From positions 1-64,000 of the forward strand of contig NZ_AEJF01000127.1 in assembly GCF_001028175.1 (NCBI RefSeq): a DNA stretch of 64,000 bases, in the 5' to 3' direction. A model generated the notes under the pieces. That model did not search any database and was not told the DNA's origin. It saw only the letters and a program-made list of their open reading frames with translations. This DNA comes from Caballeronia mineralivorans PML1(12) (GTDB lineage Bacteria > Pseudomonadota > Gammaproteobacteria > Burkholderiales > Burkholderiaceae). Positions within the stretch are counted from its first letter, which is position 1. The number at the start of each line of letters is the position of its first letter. This document shows, piece by piece, positions 53,619 to 63,865 of this stretch. The position numbers and the translations under genes were made by a program.

Positions 53619-54706
53619 GGAACCTTCTCGACCGCCTGGTCGATCCGCGTACGCTGCCGATCGTCGTCACCATCGTTTTGTTCTTCGCGCTGTTCGGTTT
53701 CGGCTCGGTGATGTACACCGGATTTTTCTCGCTGCAGGTGCTGCTCGGCCTGCTCGTCGACAACGCCTTCCTGCTGATCGTCGCAATCGGCATGACGTTC
53801 GTGATTGTCTCGGGCGGTATCGACCTGTCGGTGGGTTCGGTCGTGGCCTTGACAACCATTCTCTGCGCCGTATTCACCGAGCACCTGCATTGGTCCATAT
53901 GGGTGATCGTGCCGCTCGTGCTTGTGCTGGGCGCGTTGTACGGTGCGGCCATGGGCGCGCTGATCCACTTCTTCAAACTGCAGCCGTTCATTGTCACGCT
54001 GGCTGGCATGTTCCTCGCGCGCGGCGCGTGTTTCCTGATCACGACGCAGTCCATCACCATCAACGATCCCAGCTTCCACGCGCTGTCAGGCTTCCATATC
54101 GACATTCACGGTGCCTCGATCACGGCCGGCGGCCTGATCGCGATCGCAACGCTTCTGCTTGCCATCTTCGTCGCGCATTTCACGCGCTTCGGGCGCAACG
54201 TCTACGCGGTTGGCGGCAACGAACGTTCCGCGTTGCTCATGGGGCTGCCGGTGGCGCACACCAAGGTCGGCGTCTATGCGTTAAGCGGGTTCTGCTCGGC
54301 GCTCGGCGGCGTGGTGTTCACGCTGTATGTGCTGTCGGGCTACGGCTTGCAGGGCCAGGGCATGGAACTCGATGCGATCGCCGCCACGGTCATAGGCGGG
54401 ACCTTGCTCACGGGCGGCGTCGGTTATGTGATCGGCTCGGTCTTCGGCGTGGGCATTCTCGGCACCATCCAGACGCTCATCACCTTCGACGGCACGCTGA
54501 GCTCGTGGTGGACCCGCATTGTGATTGGCGCCCTGCTATGCGCGTTCTGCTTGTTGCAGCGTGTAATCGAACGGCATGCGGCACGGCGCAAGTCCGACGG
54601 GACAGCGTCGGGTGAGCGAGCGGGTTCGAAGCTAAGACGGAATGCGGCACAGCAACACGATCCCGCGAACAAAGCCGATCCCGTTGCGCTGGGATCCCGG
54701 AGTTGA
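53615..54706 (+). CDS. yjfF: Sugar ABC transporter permease (YjfF-type)
   Basis: 363 aa second permease, with the same fold and motifs (IDLSVGSVVALTTI, FGRNVYAVGGNERSALLMGLPV, VIGGTLLTGGVGYVIGS). A roughly 40-residue hydrophilic C-terminal tail (GTASGERAGSKLRRNAA) extends beyond the last helix. ATGA overlap with ytfT; a 9-bp perfect stem (CTCGAACGC/GCGTTCGAG, 54725-54747) separates it from the dehydratase gene. Confidence 0.93.
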   Translation: MRNLLDRLVDPRTLPIVVTIVLFFALFGFGSVMYTGFFSLQVLLGLLVDNAFLLIVAIGMTFVIVSGGIDLSVGSVVALTTILCAVFTEHLHWSIWVIVPLVLVLGALYGAAMGALIHFFKLQPFIVTLAGMFLARGACFLITTQSITINDPSFHALSGFHIDIHGASITAGGLIAIATLLLAIFVAHFTRFGRNVYAVGGNERSALLMGLPVAHTKVGVYALSGFCSALGGVVFTLYVLSGYGLQGQGMELDAIAATVIGGTLLTGGVGYVIGSVFGVGILGTIQTLITFDGTLSSWWTRIVIGALLCAFCLLQRVIERHAARRKSDGTASGERAGSKLRRNAAQQHDPANKADPVALGSRS

Positions 54707-54724
54707 CGCAATCGCAAAAAAGGT

Positions 54725-54747
54725 CTCGAACGCCCGACGCGTTCGAG
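54725..54747. other. Intercistronic hairpin
   Basis: CTCGAACGC and GCGTTCGAG pair perfectly around CCGAC in the 83-bp gap between yjfF and the dehydratase gene. No T-run follows, so it looks like an mRNA processing or attenuating element rather than a terminator. Confidence 0.4.
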
Positions 54748-54789
54748 CGTATGAAGTCTTGAAATAGCAAACGGTTAAGGAAAAAATCG

Positions 54790-56532
54790 ATGTCCGACGC
54801 AAAACGCCCTCTGCGCTCAGCCCAATGGTTCGGCGCTGCCGACAAGAACGGTTTCATGTACCGAAGCTGGATGAAAAACCAGGGCATCCCCGATCACGAA
54901 TTCCAGGGCAAGCCGATCATCGGCATCTGCAATACGTGGTCCGAACTCACGCCGTGCAATGCGCATTTCCGCAAGCTCGCCGAGCATGTGAAGCGCGGTG
55001 TGTTCGAGGCAGGTGGATTCCCGGTTGAATTCCCCGTGTTCTCCAACGGCGAATCGAATCTGCGCCCAACAGCAATGTTTACCCGCAATCTCGCGAGCAT
55101 GGACGTCGAGGAATCGATCCGGGGGAACCCCGTGGATGCCGTCGTGCTGCTCGTCGGCTGCGATAAAACCACGCCTGCCTTGTTGATGGGCGCAGCCAGT
55201 TGCGACGTGCCGGCCATTGCGGTAAGCGGCGGCCCGATGCTCAACGGCAAGCATCATGGCCGCGATATCGGCTCGGGCACGGTCGTCTGGCAGCTCAGCG
55301 AACAGGTGAAGGCGGGCAAGATCACGCTGCACGAATTCATGTCGGCGGAAGCGGGCATGTCGCGCTCGGCCGGTACCTGCAACACCATGGGCACGGCGTC
55401 CACGATGGCCTGCATGGCCGAAGCACTCGGCGTCACGCTGCCGCACAATGCCGCGATTCCGGCTGTGGACTCAAGGCGCTACGTGCTCGCGCATATGTCG
55501 GGCATGCGTATCGTGGAGATGGCGTTGCAGGATGTACGGCTCTCGAAACTCCTGACGAAAGAAGCCTTCGAGAACGCGATTCGCGTGAACGCGGCGATCG
55601 GCGGATCGACGAATGCAGCGATTCATTTGAAGGCGATTGCCGGGCGTATCGGCGTGAACCTGGAACTCGATGACTGGACGCGTATCGGCCGCGGCACGCC
55701 GACGCTTGTCGATCTGCAGCCATCCGGGCGCTTCCTGATGGAGGAGTTTTATTACGCGGGCGGTTTGCCCGGTGTGATCCGGCGCTTGGGCGAAGCGGGC
55801 TTGTTGCCTCATCCCGACGCACTGACAGCGAACGGTCATTCGCTTTGGGACAACACGAAAGAAGCGCCGATCTACGATGAAGAAGTCATCCGTCCACTCG
55901 ATAAACCCCTCGTCCCGGATGGCGGCCTATGCATTGTGCGAGGCAATCTCGCGCCGAACGGCGCGGTAGTAAAACCTTCGGCGGCAACGGCGGCCTTGCT
56001 CAAGCATCGTGGCCGCGCAGTCGTGTTTGAAAACTTCGATGATTACAAAGCCCGCATCGGCGATCCAGAACTGGACGTGACAAAGGACTCTGTTCTTGTG
56101 CTGAAGAACTGCGGGCCGAAGGGTTATCCGGGCATGGCCGAAGTGGGCAACATGGGCTTGCCGCCGAAGCTGCTGGCGCAAGGCGTCACCGACATGGTGC
56201 GGATCTCCGACGCACGGATGAGCGGCACGGCATATGGCACAGTGGTGCTGCACGTCGCCCCCGAAGCACGTGCCGGCGGTCCGCTAGCGGTGGTGAAGGA
56301 AGGCGACTGGATCGAGCTGGATTGCCTGGCCGGAACACTGCATCTCGATGTCAGCGACGCGGAACTCACCCAGCGTCTCGCTAATTGGGCCGAAGTACAG
56401 ACAGTTGCGACTGCGGACACAAGCGGGTATAGAAAGCTGTATGTCGATCACGTCCTGCAAGCCGATCAGGGCTGCGATTTTGATTTCCTCGTAGGATGTC
56501 GTGGCGCCGACGTGCCACGACATTCGCATTAA
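54790..56532 (+). CDS. IlvD/Edd-family aldonate dehydratase (L-arabonate dehydratase-like)
   Basis: 580 aa [2Fe-2S] enzyme that dehydrates sugar acids to 2-keto-3-deoxy acids. The Cys ligands expected by comparison with L-arabinonate dehydratase are present: Cys56 (ELTPCN), Cys124 (VGCDKTT), Cys197 (AGTCNTMG), and the active-site serine region DARMSGT near residue 478. Length and motif order fit the L-arabonate/D-xylonate/D-galactonate dehydratase branch, not dihydroxyacid dehydratase of valine synthesis. It sits in the sugar operon between the furanose transporter and an aldose dehydrogenase, which supports an aldonate substrate. Confidence 0.88.
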   Translation: MSDAKRPLRSAQWFGAADKNGFMYRSWMKNQGIPDHEFQGKPIIGICNTWSELTPCNAHFRKLAEHVKRGVFEAGGFPVEFPVFSNGESNLRPTAMFTRNLASMDVEESIRGNPVDAVVLLVGCDKTTPALLMGAASCDVPAIAVSGGPMLNGKHHGRDIGSGTVVWQLSEQVKAGKITLHEFMSAEAGMSRSAGTCNTMGTASTMACMAEALGVTLPHNAAIPAVDSRRYVLAHMSGMRIVEMALQDVRLSKLLTKEAFENAIRVNAAIGGSTNAAIHLKAIAGRIGVNLELDDWTRIGRGTPTLVDLQPSGRFLMEEFYYAGGLPGVIRRLGEAGLLPHPDALTANGHSLWDNTKEAPIYDEEVIRPLDKPLVPDGGLCIVRGNLAPNGAVVKPSAATAALLKHRGRAVVFENFDDYKARIGDPELDVTKDSVLVLKNCGPKGYPGMAEVGNMGLPPKLLAQGVTDMVRISDARMSGTAYGTVVLHVAPEARAGGPLAVVKEGDWIELDCLAGTLHLDVSDAELTQRLANWAEVQTVATADTSGYRKLYVDHVLQADQGCDFDFLVGCRGADVPRHSH

Positions 56533-56535
56533 TAA

Positions 56536-57474
<939 letters not shown>

Positions 57475-57479
57475 GTTTT

Positions 57480-57525
57480 GCTCGCGCTGCCGGGCGGCTC
57501 TCCCGGCAGCGCGAGCGCCCTTTTT
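57480..57525 (+). terminator. Rho-independent terminator
   Basis: A 15-bp perfect stem, GCTCGCGCTGCCGGG (57480-57494) and its complement (57502-57516), with a CGGCTCT loop, is followed by GCCC and TTTTT (57521-57525). It ends the + strand sugar operon and overlaps the araH stop codon on the other strand, so the convergent transcription units are separated by it. Confidence 0.9.
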
Positions 57526-58528
57526 AAGCTACTCGTTTGCTCCTGCGATACTGATCGAACAACACGGCTAACAGCAGGATCCCGCCACGAATCAGGTACT
57601 GATAGAACGTGGGCACATTCATGAGGCTCATCGCGTCCTGCACCGAGCCCATGATCAACACCCCGACCAGCACACCGGAAATAGTGGCTACGCCGCCCGT
57701 CAGCGAAACGCCACCCAGCACGCACGCGGAGATCACCCCGAGCTCAAGCCCGACCGATGTCTTCGGATCGCCAAGGCTCATCCGCGATGCCAGCATCACA
57801 CCCGCAAATCCGGTCACCAGCCCTTGCAGCACGAACACCGTGATCTTGATGCGCATGACCGGCAAACCCGCCAGCAACGCCGCCTCGCTATTGCCGCCGA
57901 CGGCCAGTACGTTCTTCCCGAACACCGTCTTCTTCAACAGAAAACCAAACAGCACAAAACCAATGATGTTCGACCAGATCGGGTACGAAATTCCTAGGAA
58001 CGAACCGCCGCCAAGATCGAAGAAACGCTCTTCGGAGATCATCACGGCGTCGCCGTTCGACGTGATATAGGCAAGCCCGCGTACGACTTCCATCATCGCC
58101 AGCGTGACGATCAGCGAGTTGATCTTCCAGCGCGCAATCAGCACGCCGTTCACCAGCCCGACCGCGCCGCCCGCCAACACGCCGCCTGCTATACCGAGCG
58201 TGACGCTATGCGTCGCGGTGATCAGTGTGGACGCCACCACGCCCGCGAACGCCACGATGGATGCCACCGATAAATCCACCTCGCCAAGCGCCAGTACGAA
58301 CATCATGGTGACGGAGATGGAGCCGATCAGCGTGACCGAAAGCAGCAGGCCCTGGATGTTGCGCGAACTGACGAAACCCGGCACGGTCAGGGATAAAGCC
58401 ACGAACAAGATCACGAACACCATGACGATGCCGGACTTGTTGATAAGGTCCCATGTGCGCGCAGCGCGAGCGCGAGCGCCGGTACTTTCCGCTGGGTTCG
58501 ACTGATTGGTGACTGGAGTTATTTGCAT
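57524..58528 (-). CDS. araH: L-arabinose ABC transporter permease AraH
   Basis: 334 aa membrane permease of the high-affinity arabinose importer. It follows AraG on the same strand with a 46-bp gap. Hydrophobic helices begin at about residue 30; the sequence has ASIVAFAGVVASTLIT, a VNGVLIARWKINSLIVTLAMM segment and ACVLGGVSLTGGVATISGVL, closely like E. coli AraH. The stop codon overlaps the convergent terminator. Confidence 0.92.
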   Translation of the reverse strand: MQITPVTNQSNPAESTGARARAARTWDLINKSGIVMVFVILFVALSLTVPGFVSSRNIQGLLLSVTLIGSISVTMMFVLALGEVDLSVASIVAFAGVVASTLITATHSVTLGIAGGVLAGGAVGLVNGVLIARWKINSLIVTLAMMEVVRGLAYITSNGDAVMISEERFFDLGGGSFLGISYPIWSNIIGFVLFGFLLKKTVFGKNVLAVGGNSEAALLAGLPVMRIKITVFVLQGLVTGFAGVMLASRMSLGDPKTSVGLELGVISACVLGGVSLTGGVATISGVLVGVLIMGSVQDAMSLMNVPTFYQYLIRGGILLLAVLFDQYRRSKRVA

Positions 58529-58574
58529 AGCGTCTCTTTCATTCTCAGCGCGTTGACCCGCGCGACTAGTAGTA

Positions 58575-60083
58575 TCAGCTCGGCAGAGCGAGCTTGATCA
58601 GTTGATCCGGTGTAACCTGCGCCTTGGGCAAGTTGCCGACAATCTTCCCTTCGCGCATCACCATCACACGATCCGCCACGCCGATCACTTCGGCAAGATC
58701 GCTCGACACCACGATGACTGTTCGCCCGGCTTCCGCGAGTCCATACAGCAGCCCGTAGATCTCGCTGCGGGCGCCGACATCGATACCGCGTGTAGGCTCG
58801 TCCATCAGGAACACATCGATGTCTTCCGCCAGCCAGCGCGAAAGAATGACCTTCTGCTGATTGCCGCCTGAAAGCGTGCCTATAGGTGTGTTGCCGCTGC
58901 GTGTCTTGATAGCTAGCTTTGTGATGTAGTCGGTCGTGGTGGCGGCTTCCTTGCGGCTGTTCAGTACGTTGAACGGACTGAAATGGCGTCGGCAACTCAT
59001 ATTGAGGTTATCGGACACCGAAGCAATCGCGACAATACCCTCTTGCTTGCGATCCTCCGGGCACAGCGCTACGCCTGCGCGCACGGCATCGCGCGGCGAC
59101 CTGAACTTGCGCCTCGAACCCTTGAGCACGATCTGACCCGAGACCGGTTTCACCGCGCCGTAGATCAGCTTCATCAACTCGGAACGACCGGCGCCAACGA
59201 GCCCGAAGAATCCGACTATCTCGCCCTTGCGCACGCTGAACGAAGCCGGCTCCGACAAACCCGGTCCCATCAGCCCTTGCACATCGAGTTGCACATCGCC
59301 TATATCGCGCGTGCGGTATCCGTACACGTCGTGGATCGAACGTCCGACCATGCAACTGATCAGGCGGTCGCGCTCGAGTCCATCCACTTCCTCGAAGGTC
59401 TCGATGCGCCGGCCATCGCGAAACACCGTCACGCGGTCACAGAGCGCATACACCTCGTCCATCCGATGCGTCACATAGATGATCGCGCGCCCTTCCTCCT
59501 TAAGCGCGCGGATGATCTTGAACAATTGCTCCGTCTCGCGGGAGGACAGCGAACTCGTGGGTTCATCGAAGGCAATCACGCGTGCATTGCGCATCAACGC
59601 CTTGCCGATCTCGATCATCTGGCGCTGCCCGATCGAAAGATGCTTGACCTGCATGTTCGGATCGATTTTTTCGCCCAGGCGATCCAGCTCGCTGATCGCG
59701 CGCTTCACCAGCGCTTTTTCATCCAGCACGCCAAAGCGGCTTGGCATCGCGCCGAGCAACAGGTTCTCGGCCACCGTCAACTCCGGCACGAGATGCAACT
59801 CCTGATAGATGATCGCGATGCCTGCTTCAATCGCCGCTTTGGTCGTCGTGAACTGCTGTTCTACGCCGGCCAGCAACAAGCTGCCGCCGCTCGTGGAATT
59901 GACACCCGAGAGCACCTTCAGCAAAGTCGATTTGCCCGCGCCGTTCTCGCCCATCAGCCCGTGGACTTCACCGGTGCGCACACCAAGAGACACCGAATCG
60001 AGTGCAAGCACGCCGGGAAAACGCACCGTGATGTTGTCGAGCAAAAGATAAGGCGCGGCCGTGGCCACTGCGGTATCCATCAT
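58575..60083 (-). CDS. araG: L-arabinose ABC transporter ATP-binding protein AraG
   Basis: 502 aa, two tandem ATP-binding cassettes. The first Walker [10 protein letters not shown] is at residues 45-53, with the signature [15 protein letters not shown] and Walker [11 protein letters not shown]. The second half has the degenerate Walker A ([10 protein letters not shown]), [16 protein letters not shown] and [11 protein letters not shown]. Sequence similarity to AraG is higher than to YtfR in this window (e.g. [18 protein letters not shown]). It powers AraFGH. Confidence 0.93.
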   Translation of the reverse strand: MMDTAVATAAPYLLLDNITVRFPGVLALDSVSLGVRTGEVHGLMGENGAGKSTLLKVLSGVNSTSGGSLLLAGVEQQFTTTKAAIEAGIAIIYQELHLVPELTVAENLLLGAMPSRFGVLDEKALVKRAISELDRLGEKIDPNMQVKHLSIGQRQMIEIGKALMRNARVIAFDEPTSSLSSRETEQLFKIIRALKEEGRAIIYVTHRMDEVYALCDRVTVFRDGRRIETFEEVDGLERDRLISCMVGRSIHDVYGYRTRDIGDVQLDVQGLMGPGLSEPASFSVRKGEIVGFFGLVGAGRSELMKLIYGAVKPVSGQIVLKGSRRKFRSPRDAVRAGVALCPEDRKQEGIVAIASVSDNLNMSCRRHFSPFNVLNSRKEAATTTDYITKLAIKTRSGNTPIGTLSGGNQQKVILSRWLAEDIDVFLMDEPTRGIDVGARSEIYGLLYGLAEAGRTVIVVSSDLAEVIGVADRVMVMREGKIVGNLPKAQVTPDQLIKLALPS

Positions 60084-60154
60084 TGGGCGTTCCTCGTTGA
60101 AAGGTAAATCGAGGCGTCGTTTTTTTGAGGATCAACGACGCCCGTCGCAAACGC

Positions 60155-61159
60155 TCAGATACCCAGTTCCTTGCGCACATCCTGCCAGTTGCTGCGGACC
60201 ATCAGCTTGCCGGTGGTCTGCGTGTCGGCCGGCGGCTGCTTGCCGTTCTTGATCCAGTCGACAAGGTTCTGCGTGCTGTCCTTGCCGTGGTTCGTCGAAC
60301 TCACCGCGATGGTGCCGTAGAAGCCGGTTTGCTCCTTCTTCTGGAACTCGGCAAACGCTTCGCCAGCGCCATTGATGCCTACGCCGATCACATCCGCCGA
60401 CGCAATATGCAGTTGTTCAGTGGCACGCACGGCGCCAAGCACGGTCTCTTCGTTGATCGCGTAGATCACCCACTTCTTGATGTTCGGATGCTGCGACAAC
60501 ACAGGCGACGCCGCGTTGAAACCGCCTTCGTCATCGGTAGTTTTTTGCGGGGCATCGAAGATGTTTTCCTTCTTGAAGCCGTTCGCCAGCAGCGTCTCCG
60601 TCGCGCCGTCCGTGCGTTGCTTCGCCGTGGGCAGCTCGTAATCCGTAATGCGCAGCGCGCCTACTTCCTCAGGCTTCCAGCCGCGCTTTTTCATTTCATC
60701 GGAGATAGCGGTGCCTACCTGATTGCCGATCTTGAACGCGGACATGCCAAGGTGGGGCACGTTCGGCAACGGCTTGCCCGTCGAATCGACAAGCTGGTCA
60801 TCCACCGTCACGAACTTCATGTTGTAGCGTTTTGCGCGCGCCTGAATTGCCGGTCCGAGGCGCACGTCGGGCGCGCAGATCACGAACCCTTGCGCGCCTT
60901 GTGCGCCGAGATTGTCGATAGCGGACAGCACCTTCTCTCCATCCGGCGTGCCGATGTTCACCACCGAGAACTTTTCCTTCTGCCCGAGCGCCGTCGCCGC
61001 TTTCTGTTCGTTGATGAACCACGCCTGCTCCGGCATCTTGACGAGAAAACCGACTTTCAGCGGCTCGTCGGCGTGAGCCGACATCTGCGAGGCGAACGGA
61101 ATGCCGAGCGTAGCAGCGGCGATAGCGGACAAGGTCAAACGGCGAAGCTTGCGATTCAT
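60155..61159 (-). CDS. araF: L-arabinose-binding periplasmic protein AraF
   Basis: 334 aa. Signal peptide to about AHA/DEPL, then the AraF-type binding fold (VGFLVKMPEQAWFINEQKAA; GFVICAPDVRLGPAIQARAK; IYAINEETVLGAVRATEQL; VIGVGINGAGEAFAEFQK). A strong ribosome site (CAGGAGACTCCACC before ATG) precedes it. It is the first gene of araFGH, so the araF promoter probably lies upstream in 61160-61844. Confidence 0.94.
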   Translation of the reverse strand: MNRKLRRLTLSAIAAATLGIPFASQMSAHADEPLKVGFLVKMPEQAWFINEQKAATALGQKEKFSVVNIGTPDGEKVLSAIDNLGAQGAQGFVICAPDVRLGPAIQARAKRYNMKFVTVDDQLVDSTGKPLPNVPHLGMSAFKIGNQVGTAISDEMKKRGWKPEEVGALRITDYELPTAKQRTDGATETLLANGFKKENIFDAPQKTTDDEGGFNAASPVLSQHPNIKKWVIYAINEETVLGAVRATEQLHIASADVIGVGINGAGEAFAEFQKKEQTGFYGTIAVSSTNHGKDSTQNLVDWIKNGKQPPADTQTTGKLMVRSNWQDVRKELGI

Positions 61160-61844
61160 GGTGGAGTCTCCTGGTGAAATAAAGGCTGCATGGCTTAAGT
61201 GTTCTGCAGCGGAGCGCAGGCTTGCAGCCCGTTCGCCCCTTCTTGCGGTCCTGCTGGTTAATCGTTAGCCCGCTGCATAGGCGTTGTATCGGCGGATGCG
61301 GCTTTGCGGCCGTCGTCGGAAGTTCTCTGTCATCGCGGCGCTCACGTTATTGCGCTCGATGTGCCGCGCAGGGTTCAGCGACGCCGTGCACGTGGCTGCG
61401 CACTGGACGGATCGCGTTTCTCGGGCGAGATGGATTGACGGAAAGGCCACGGTTGCGCTCGTCGCCCGGCCGCCGTTGAGGTAATGCTTGAATAGCGTGG
61501 GGACGTGCGATGCGCGTTTCATCGAAGCAGCGGTGTCTCGAGGTTTTAATGTTCGAGTGAATCTTAAGGAAGCAGGCGATTCCTTTCCAATCAGTTTTTT
61601 AGCGATACCGATATCAAATCCGGTATACCCTAGTCCTGTTGCGGGATGGGATCGCGGCGGGGGTGGTTAACCGCTGATTGCAAGGGGAAGCTGGGATCGC
61701 AGCACGCGCAGGTTTCCTACAGTTTGGGATGACTCGACATCCAAGACTTGATGTGCCCTGCGGTAAATCGTCGGGTTTGCCCGTATACGAACGCATGGCA
61801 TCGAAGGCGCTAGCTAGCGGAGTGCGGTTGCTTACTAAGCGTGA
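61160..61844. other. Intergenic region upstream of araF
   Basis: No gene recognised in 685 bp. The ATACC/GGTAT operator candidate at 61605-61626 is 446 bp from the araF start, which would imply a long leader or control of another unit. Otherwise only shadow frames. Confidence 0.45.
61605..61626. promoter_or_regulatory. ATACC-N12-GGTAT operator candidate upstream of araF
   Basis: ATACCG (61605-61610) and CGGTAT (61621-61626) are perfect inverted half-sites; the centre reads ATATCAAATC. It shares the ATACC/GGTAT halves with the 49863-49878 site before ytfQ, but the spacer is 6 bp longer. The same regulator at both is unproven. Confidence 0.45.
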
Positions 61845-62195
61845 TTACGTCGATTCGATTCGCAGGGATCCGAACTCAATAATCATTTCTGCACCTACGG
61901 TTGCGGCGACTAGTGCGAGATGCTTCGGCTGTTTGTCAGAGAAGCGATCAGATTGGTTTAGCGTTCTCAAGGCTTTCTCGTAGCCCGGCGTACCGGGTTC
62001 CAATAATTTTATGTCGTAGACGATATTAAGAAGCCCGTAGTGCTCGATAACACATCGGGTTGTCCCGGCAAACGTCACGGTAGCGCGTCGCTCGTCCAAT
62101 TTAAGTCCCAGCGTCAAGCTATCCCCGTCATCCGTGACAGCGAGGATGTCGATATACCAGTCGTGAAAAAACGTAAATGCCTTGAGGTCATCCAT
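61845..62195 (-). CDS. Probable immunity protein for adjacent toxin gene
   Basis: 116 aa soluble protein (MDDLKAFTFFHDWYIDILAV, then TATVTFAGTT-like strands and GYEKALRTLNQSDRFSDKQP). The ATG falls inside the 3' end of the toxin-like frame (overlap about 80 bp), an arrangement typical of toxin/immunity pairs. No domain is recognised with certainty. Assignment as immunity protein rests on location, size and the polymorphic-toxin look of the neighbour. Confidence 0.55.
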   Translation of the reverse strand: MDDLKAFTFFHDWYIDILAVTDDGDSLTLGLKLDERRATVTFAGTTRCVIEHYGLLNIVYDIKLLEPGTPGYEKALRTLNQSDRFSDKQPKHLALVAATVGAEMIIEFGSLRIEST

Positions 62196-63126
62196 GATTG
62201 CCGCGTGTCAGTAAGGGAAAAGGCGTTGCCTTTATCACGGATGTTGCCGTCCCAGTTGTGGGCATGCGGTGCACCGAATCCGTGATCATGATCGAAGTCG
62301 AAATCGACTGCTGCGTTTCCAATTCCGTCATAGAGCCGCATCTGTTTGCTTCCAGACGGATTCTCAACCCACGTACCAGCGAGGCCTCCCGTTCGGGGCA
62401 ACCATGCGAGCTGACTGACTTCCGTTGACGAGGCGGTTTCGGACCCGTATTCAAATGGCACGCCTTCGAGCGGTGTTGCCACGCCGCCAAAATTATCGTC
62501 GCCTTCGACGGTATCAACACTGTCAAAACCAACCCCGGTCACGTCAGGCAGACCGTACTTGCTGATCCAGCCTGCCCGAGCAAATACGGGTAACGAGAGT
62601 GCTGGCACGGCGAGAATTGCGGCGTGCATGAACTGGGTGTTCATGCTGTCGTTCATCGACTGGATTTCCGACCACGATACTGGATTGGCGTTCATCCTTT
62701 CGAGCTGTGTCCGGTATCGTTCTTTGATCGACACGTACTTCGGCGCATCACGGCCCGAAACACCCGAAAAGACGGTTCGGCGTTCTTTGATGTTCCTGTA
62801 GCGCCGCCGGTGTGCCTCGGTTTTTCAGGAATAACTACGACGCTACCACCGCGCACCATCTCCATCAGTGCTTGCACAACATCCGAATCAGGGCCGCTCT
62901 TTGCAAGGCGATCATGCCAGTGGAAATTGTTGCCAAGAAACTCGCGCACCTGTTTGACCAATGCTGCGTCCTTGGCCCATAGGTAGGAGTCCGCTCCCAA
63001 AGTGTATTTCTTGCCCGCTAAGATGGCTTGCGTTTCTTCGGGACTTGGAAAGACGCTACGCGCGTAGTCTTCTTTGCGATACAGCATGTAGCAGTGCCAT
63101 GAATCTGTTTTCAGTTCTGTCGCCAT
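62114..63126 (-). pseudogene. Polymorphic toxin/effector-type protein, frameshifted
   Basis: Two frames together form one protein. From ATG 63126 (MATELKTDSWHCYMLYRKED, SVFPSPEETQAILAGKKYTLG, GGSVVVIPEKPRHTGGATG) the frame breaks near 62767-62770, where a run of four Ts on the coding strand seems one T short. The next frame continues (GVSGRDAPKYVSIKERYRTQ), then LPVFARAGWISKYGLP and the C-terminus FDFDHDHGFGAPHAHNWDGN, IRDKGNAF, a pattern of polymorphic-toxin tips. About 330 residues in the restored form. Likely a secreted effector precursor; the toxic activity is not identified. Confidence 0.6.
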
Positions 63127-63320
63127 ATCCGCCCGGTTTCGAATTCCATCAGCCACATGAGGGCACCCTCGCGTTTGCTCATGAACGGAGCATTATTTTT
63201 GACAATGCAAACCCAGGGGTCCCTGCCTGATCGCGGCAGATGAACGCATGCCCAACGGAATCTTGCGTGACCGTTGTCTGTCAGCACTGCTTCAACAATA
63301 GCGTCCCAGTGTCCGTCCAT
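63111..63320 (-). CDS. Small hypothetical protein upstream of toxin gene
   Basis: 69 aa from ATG 63320 (MDGHWDAIVEAVLTDNGHAR; ends EFETGRIWRQN). Its stop overlaps the toxin ATG (63126) by 16 bp, so it is translationally linked to it. The length and position suggest a partner, chaperone or remnant of a larger secreted protein whose upstream part is not recognised. Function unknown. Confidence 0.5.
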   Translation of the reverse strand: MDGHWDAIVEAVLTDNGHARFRWACVHLPRSGRDPWVCIVKNNAPFMSKREGALMWLMEFETGRIWRQN

Positions 63321-63592
63321 TCGTGGATGGGCATGATGCCCAAGCCCCTCAATGCTATTCGCGGCCTCCTGCCCGCGCGCTTAGGACGCACCCGAGGTCC
63401 GGCGACGAGATTCGTTTAGAGTATGTTTCCCAAAACTCTGGCTGGCTTGCTGCGCGACATATGCTGATCGCATGAGGCAGTGATCGGCCAGTTCCGGTCA
63501 GTCGACCGGCGAAGGAGTCGGACATTCGAAGGTCCGCTGCACGCAGCCAAGCGACGTTCAGTCCATGATTTTGTTCGTCGGGTCAATTGCCG

Positions 63593-63793
63593 CTATCGAT
63601 GCCTTGGCGCTCGCCTGGCGGACGACAGTCGCTGGTCGCGCGAGGACGTTAGCTTGATCATATCAAGGTGACCAATAAAGGCATCAATGAAAGCGCGGAC
63701 CTTTCCTGACGTGCTGCGGCGTGTCGGATACAGCGCGTGAAGCTCGACGGGTTCGCGTCTCAATGAGGTAAGTACCCGCACTAACGCAACTGC
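63593..63793 (-). pseudogene. LysR-family C-terminal fragment
   Basis: Frame on the minus strand: ALVRVLTSLRREPVELHALY, PTRRSTSGKVRAFIDAFIG and a tail before the stop at 63593. This corresponds to the last 50 residues of a LysR effector domain (LVRVLPxxxxEPxxLxAxYPxxRxxxxxVRAFIDF). The N-terminal helix-turn-helix is missing, so the gene is truncated. Confidence 0.7.
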
Positions 63794-63865
63794 CTGCGAC
63801 TTCCACAAACTCAGTTCGACCCGACTGATTGACTATTGTTGTTAGATTCATCGCTAGCTTCAGCT

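Noticed and set aside
58983-61177. Long plus-strand frames over araG and araF
   Set aside because: Composition (Arg/His/Leu-rich) and lack of motifs show they are shadows of the ara genes.
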